Shown here piece after piece: positions 34,942 through 37,165 of a DNA stretch of 37,165 bases. The DNA is from Betaproteobacteria bacterium (GTDB lineage Bacteria > Pseudomonadota > Gammaproteobacteria > Burkholderiales > CAIKXV01), in contig JAJTHE010000098.1 in the NCBI GenBank assembly GCA_021298815.1, positions 1 through 37,165 of the forward strand, in the 5' to 3' direction. Below the pieces are notes generated by a model, which did not search any database, was not told the DNA's origin, and saw only the letters and a list, made by a program, of their open reading frames with translations. Within the stretch, counting starts at the first letter, position 1; every line of letters starts with the position of its first letter. A program made the translations under genes and the position numbers.

Positions 34942-35940
34942 CTACTGCGCGCGGATCCCGGTGTCGCGGATCAGGCGGCGCCAGCGCGCCACGTCCTCGA
35001 CGAAGAACTTCTGCGCCGCCTCGGGAGTTTCGCTGCCGGATTCGATGCCCGATTCGGTCAGCCGGGCAACGACCGCAGGATCCGCGAGCACGCGATTCGC
35101 CGCCGTGTTCAGCCAGCCGACCAGCGGCCGCGACAGCGACGAGACGGCGAACATCCCGTACCAGGTCTCGTAGGCATAGCCGCGCACGCCGGCCTCGGCG
35201 AGCGTGGGCAGTTCGGGCGCGACCTTCGACCGGCGCGTGCCGCCGATGCCGTAGGCGCGCAGCTTGCCCGAGCGGATGTAGGGCAGCGCGCTCGGCATCG
35301 ACGCGAGCAGGAACTGCACGTGGCCGGACACCGTGTCGGTGAGCGCCGGTCCCGCGCTCTTGTAGGGCACATGCAGTCCGCCGGTGCCCGACAGGTGGAA
35401 GAAGAGCTCCATGCCCATGTGCGTCGCGCTGCCGATGCCGCCCGAGCCGAAGCTGAGCTCCTTCGCCTTCAGCAGCGGGATGAATTCGGACAGCGTCTTC
35501 GCAGGCACCGACGGATGCGCGACCAGCACGTTGGGGGCGATGCCGATCCATGCGAACGCGTTGAAGTCGCGGGTGAGGTCGCTGCCCGCCTTCTCCTGCA
35601 GCACGCTGGCGATCACGATCGCCTGGTTGCTGAGCAGCAGCGTGTAGCCGTCACCCGGCGCGCGCAGCGCCATGTCGCGCGCGATCAGGCCGGATGCACC
35701 ACCGCGGTTGTCGATCACCACCGGCTGTCCGATCTCGTCGGCGAGCTTCGGCGCGATCAGGCGCGCGACCATGTCGGTGGTGCCGCCGGGCACGTTGGGC
35801 ACCAGCAGGCGGACGGGTCGTATCGGGTAGCCGCCGGGGCCCTTGCCCTGCGCCAGGCCGTCCGCGACCGGGATCCCTGCGCCTGCGGCGACGACGAACG
35901 CGGCGGCGAGCATGCCACGGGCTGCACGGACTCCGGACAT
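34942..35940 (-). CDS. Bug/TctC-family periplasmic substrate-binding protein (7)
   Basis: A 332-residue Bug protein; the ATG at 35940 follows GGGAGG, and an in-frame GTG lies three codons upstream. The signal peptide ends near GLAQG. The mature start [17 protein letters not shown] is nearly the same as in Bug 6, so these two form a subfamily. Motifs: NVPGGTTDMVARLIAP, VIDNRGGASGLIARDMAL, ELSFGSGGIGSATHMGMELF, HVPYKSAGPALTDTVSG (Ser for the usual Gly after VPYK), ELPTLAEAGVRGYAYETWYG. Ligand unknown. Confidence 0.9.
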   Translation of the reverse strand: MSGVRAARGMLAAAFVVAAGAGIPVADGLAQGKGPGGYPIRPVRLLVPNVPGGTTDMVARLIAPKLADEIGQPVVIDNRGGASGLIARDMALRAPGDGYTLLLSNQAIVIASVLQEKAGSDLTRDFNAFAWIGIAPNVLVAHPSVPAKTLSEFIPLLKAKELSFGSGGIGSATHMGMELFFHLSGTGGLHVPYKSAGPALTDTVSGHVQFLLASMPSALPYIRSGKLRAYGIGGTRRSKVAPELPTLAEAGVRGYAYETWYGMFAVSSLSRPLVGWLNTAANRVLADPAVVARLTESGIESGSETPEAAQKFFVEDVARWRRLIRDTGIRAQ

Positions 35941-36002
35941 CGGTTGCACCTCCCAAAGCAGGCGGCCGCTCGGATGACGACCCTCTGCGAGACGATACGC
36001 CT

Positions 36003-36021
36003 CCGCACGCGGTTCGTGCGG
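36003..36021. other. hairpin in the divergent spacer before the HIT gene
   Basis: CCGCACG-CGGTT-CGTGCGG is a perfect 7-bp stem with a 5-nt loop in the 243-bp spacer between Bug 7 and the HIT gene. There is no T-run. It could be a leader structure or an operator-like inverted repeat; nothing else was recognised in this spacer. Confidence 0.3.
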
Positions 36022-36183
36022 GTTCGTCGAGTGTCCCGGCGATGCGCCGTGCGCTGCTGCCGCCCGAGACTGCCTCGCTACCCGCGCTAGACAGGGTCTT
36101 GCCCCGGGGCACGTCTGGCGCGGAGAATCGGCCTACGACCAGTCCACCCGGCCAACCAGCCAACCGGCAGGAACCCATCCGCC

Positions 36184-36642
36184 ATGCTTCCGATCTTCGA
36201 AGCGGTGCACTTCGACATCGTCGCGCCCATCCACCCGCACGTGGCACGCGGTGACGGCGCGCACATCATCATCAACCCCAGGCAGGCAGTCGAGGACCGC
36301 ACGCAGCTCACCCGTGAGCAGGCGATCGAGCTGGTGAAGCTCACGATGGTGGCGGGCGCGGCGATGAAGACCGTGCTCACCCGGCACGGCGTCGACATCG
36401 GACGCATCAATTACCAGGACAACGGCAACTGGCGCCATGAGCTGCATGTCCACCTGTACGGCCGCGCCCGCAGTGCGAAGGGCCAGCCGTGGGGACACTT
36501 CCTGTCGTTTCCGCCGACGCGCGAGGCCTTCATGGCCGAAATGGGCGATCTCGAGTCGTTGCGCGCAGACGATATCGTCGCGCTCAGGGCGGAGATCGGT
36601 CGCTTGCTGGAAACGGAAAAGTATCGGGCGTTCCAGGCCTAG
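36184..36642 (+). CDS. HIT-family (histidine triad) hydrolase-like protein
   Basis: A 152-residue HIT-fold protein with GAHIIINPRQAVEDRTQLT and the active-site block NWRHELHVHLYGRA. Against the usual HxHxHxx, the second and third His are His88 and His90, and the first position is Glu86 with His85 beside it. The middle His, the family's nucleophile, is thus kept. The likely activity is hydrolysis of a dinucleoside polyphosphate or nucleotide conjugate; substrate not determinable. An AGGAA lies upstream of the ATG. It is convergent with Bug 8 (9-bp gap) and stands alone on its strand. Confidence 0.75.
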   Translation: MLPIFEAVHFDIVAPIHPHVARGDGAHIIINPRQAVEDRTQLTREQAIELVKLTMVAGAAMKTVLTRHGVDIGRINYQDNGNWRHELHVHLYGRARSAKGQPWGHFLSFPPTREAFMAEMGDLESLRADDIVALRAEIGRLLETEKYRAFQA

Positions 36643-36651
36643 CCCGCTGTC

Positions 36652-37165
36652 CTACTCGGCCTTCGCCCCCGAGCTCCTGACCACGGCTCCCCACTTCTTT
36701 ATCTCCAGCGGCATCAGCCGGGTCAGTTCGTCCGGGGTACCCGCGACCACGTCGACGCCCATCTCGGACAGCCGCCTGCCGACCTCGGGATTGCGCAGCG
36801 CCCTGGCGAAACCGTCGTGGATCCTCAGCACGACGTCACGGGGGATGCCGGCCGGCCCCATCAGCGCGTACCAGCCGCTCGACTCGAAGCCGGGGACGGT
36901 CTCCGCCACCGCCGGCACGTCGGGCAGGGAACCGGCGCGCTTGATGCCGGAGGTGCCGATCGCGCGCAGGCGTCCGTTCTGGATGAACGGCATCGCGGCC
37001 AGCACCGTGTTGAACTGGAACTGCACATGGCCGGCCACGGTGTCGTTCAGCGCCTGGCCTGCGCCCTTGTAGGCGACGTTGACGATGTCGATCTTCGCCA
37101 TCGACCTCAGCATCTCTACCGCAAGATAGGCCGAGTTGCCGCCGGAGGTACCGGCGGTCAGGGCC
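36652..37165 (-). CDS. Bug/TctC-family periplasmic substrate-binding protein (8), partial
   Basis: C-terminal 170 or so residues of a Bug protein; the start lies beyond the right edge, since the frame stays open to the last base (ALTAGTSGGNSAYLAVEMLR). Motifs: VAYKGAGQALNDTVAGHVQF, FIQNGRLRAIGTSGIKRAG, SLPDVPAVAETVPGFESSGW, PAGIPRDVVLRIHDG and IKKWGAVVRSSGAKAE. The usual V-P-Y-K reads V-A-Y-K. It is the eighth member of the cluster in this window. Confidence 0.88.
   Translation of the reverse strand, partial: ALTAGTSGGNSAYLAVEMLRSMAKIDIVNVAYKGAGQALNDTVAGHVQFQFNTVLAAMPFIQNGRLRAIGTSGIKRAGSLPDVPAVAETVPGFESSGWYALMGPAGIPRDVVLRIHDGFARALRNPEVGRRLSEMGVDVVAGTPDELTRLMPLEIKKWGAVVRSSGAKAE

Noticed and set aside
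23886..37165. A genomic island or mobile element carrying the Bug genes.
   Set aside because: No integrase, transposase, tRNA gene, direct repeats or evident change in base composition was seen.

Overview
The window is high-GC DNA, tightly packed, with short gaps and many 4-bp stop/start overlaps. It looks like a chromosomal segment of a phototrophic betaproteobacterium, probably of the order Burkholderiales. Three things suggest this: a bacteriochlorophyll and carotenoid block (acsF, puhE, crtI, crtB), the betaproteobacterial orders hemC-hemD-hemX-hemY and aroQ-accB-accC-prmA-DUF3426, and a large set of Bug/TctC-type periplasmic binding proteins. The assignment is inferred from gene content; no rRNA or other marker is present.

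Region 1 (18-4708, + strand) is the edge of a photosynthesis gene cluster: oxygen-dependent Mg-protoporphyrin monomethyl ester cyclase, the assembly protein PuhE, phytoene desaturase and phytoene synthase. A small secreted protein with a VPVPA-type C-terminal sorting signal follows (4823-5497). Region 2 (5563-9924, +) is hemC-hemD-hemX-hemY, each junction a 4-bp overlap. It supplies tetrapyrrole precursors for heme and bacteriochlorophyll. A Fic-fold protein whose catalytic motif has decayed ends this run (9939-11009). Region 3 (11016-20671) holds a minus-strand [2Fe-2S] flavin reductase, a divergent SDR-family gene, cutA, a thioredoxin-like protein, aroQ, accB, accC, prmA, a zinc-ribbon/DUF3426 protein and an ABC exporter. 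YaeQ (minus) and phosphoketolase (plus) follow.

Region 4 (23886-37165) is an accessory catabolic region. It has eight Bug-family binding proteins, all on the minus strand, and no TctA or TctB membrane subunit. Among them are an isopropylmalate/isocitrate-dehydrogenase-family enzyme, an isocitrate-lyase/PEP-mutase-family enzyme, a chemoreceptor, a HIT protein and a carboxymuconolactone-decarboxylase-like gene. That last gene (27084-27653) is open from end to end except for one in-frame TGA. The TGA lies exactly where the second Cys of a redox CxxC would be, and a perfect 7-bp hairpin with a GUC loop begins 13 nt after it. I read it as an unannotated selenoprotein with a CxxU motif; this is the most interesting signal in the window.

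A second anomaly is the binding protein at 34763-33780. It has CGA where its stop should be, so its frame runs 392 codons further, antisense through the chemoreceptor gene. No tRNA, rRNA, CRISPR array, insertion sequence or integrase was recognised. No stretch over 300 bases lacks a gene; the longest gaps are 35941-36183, 31876-32084 and 21226-21427.
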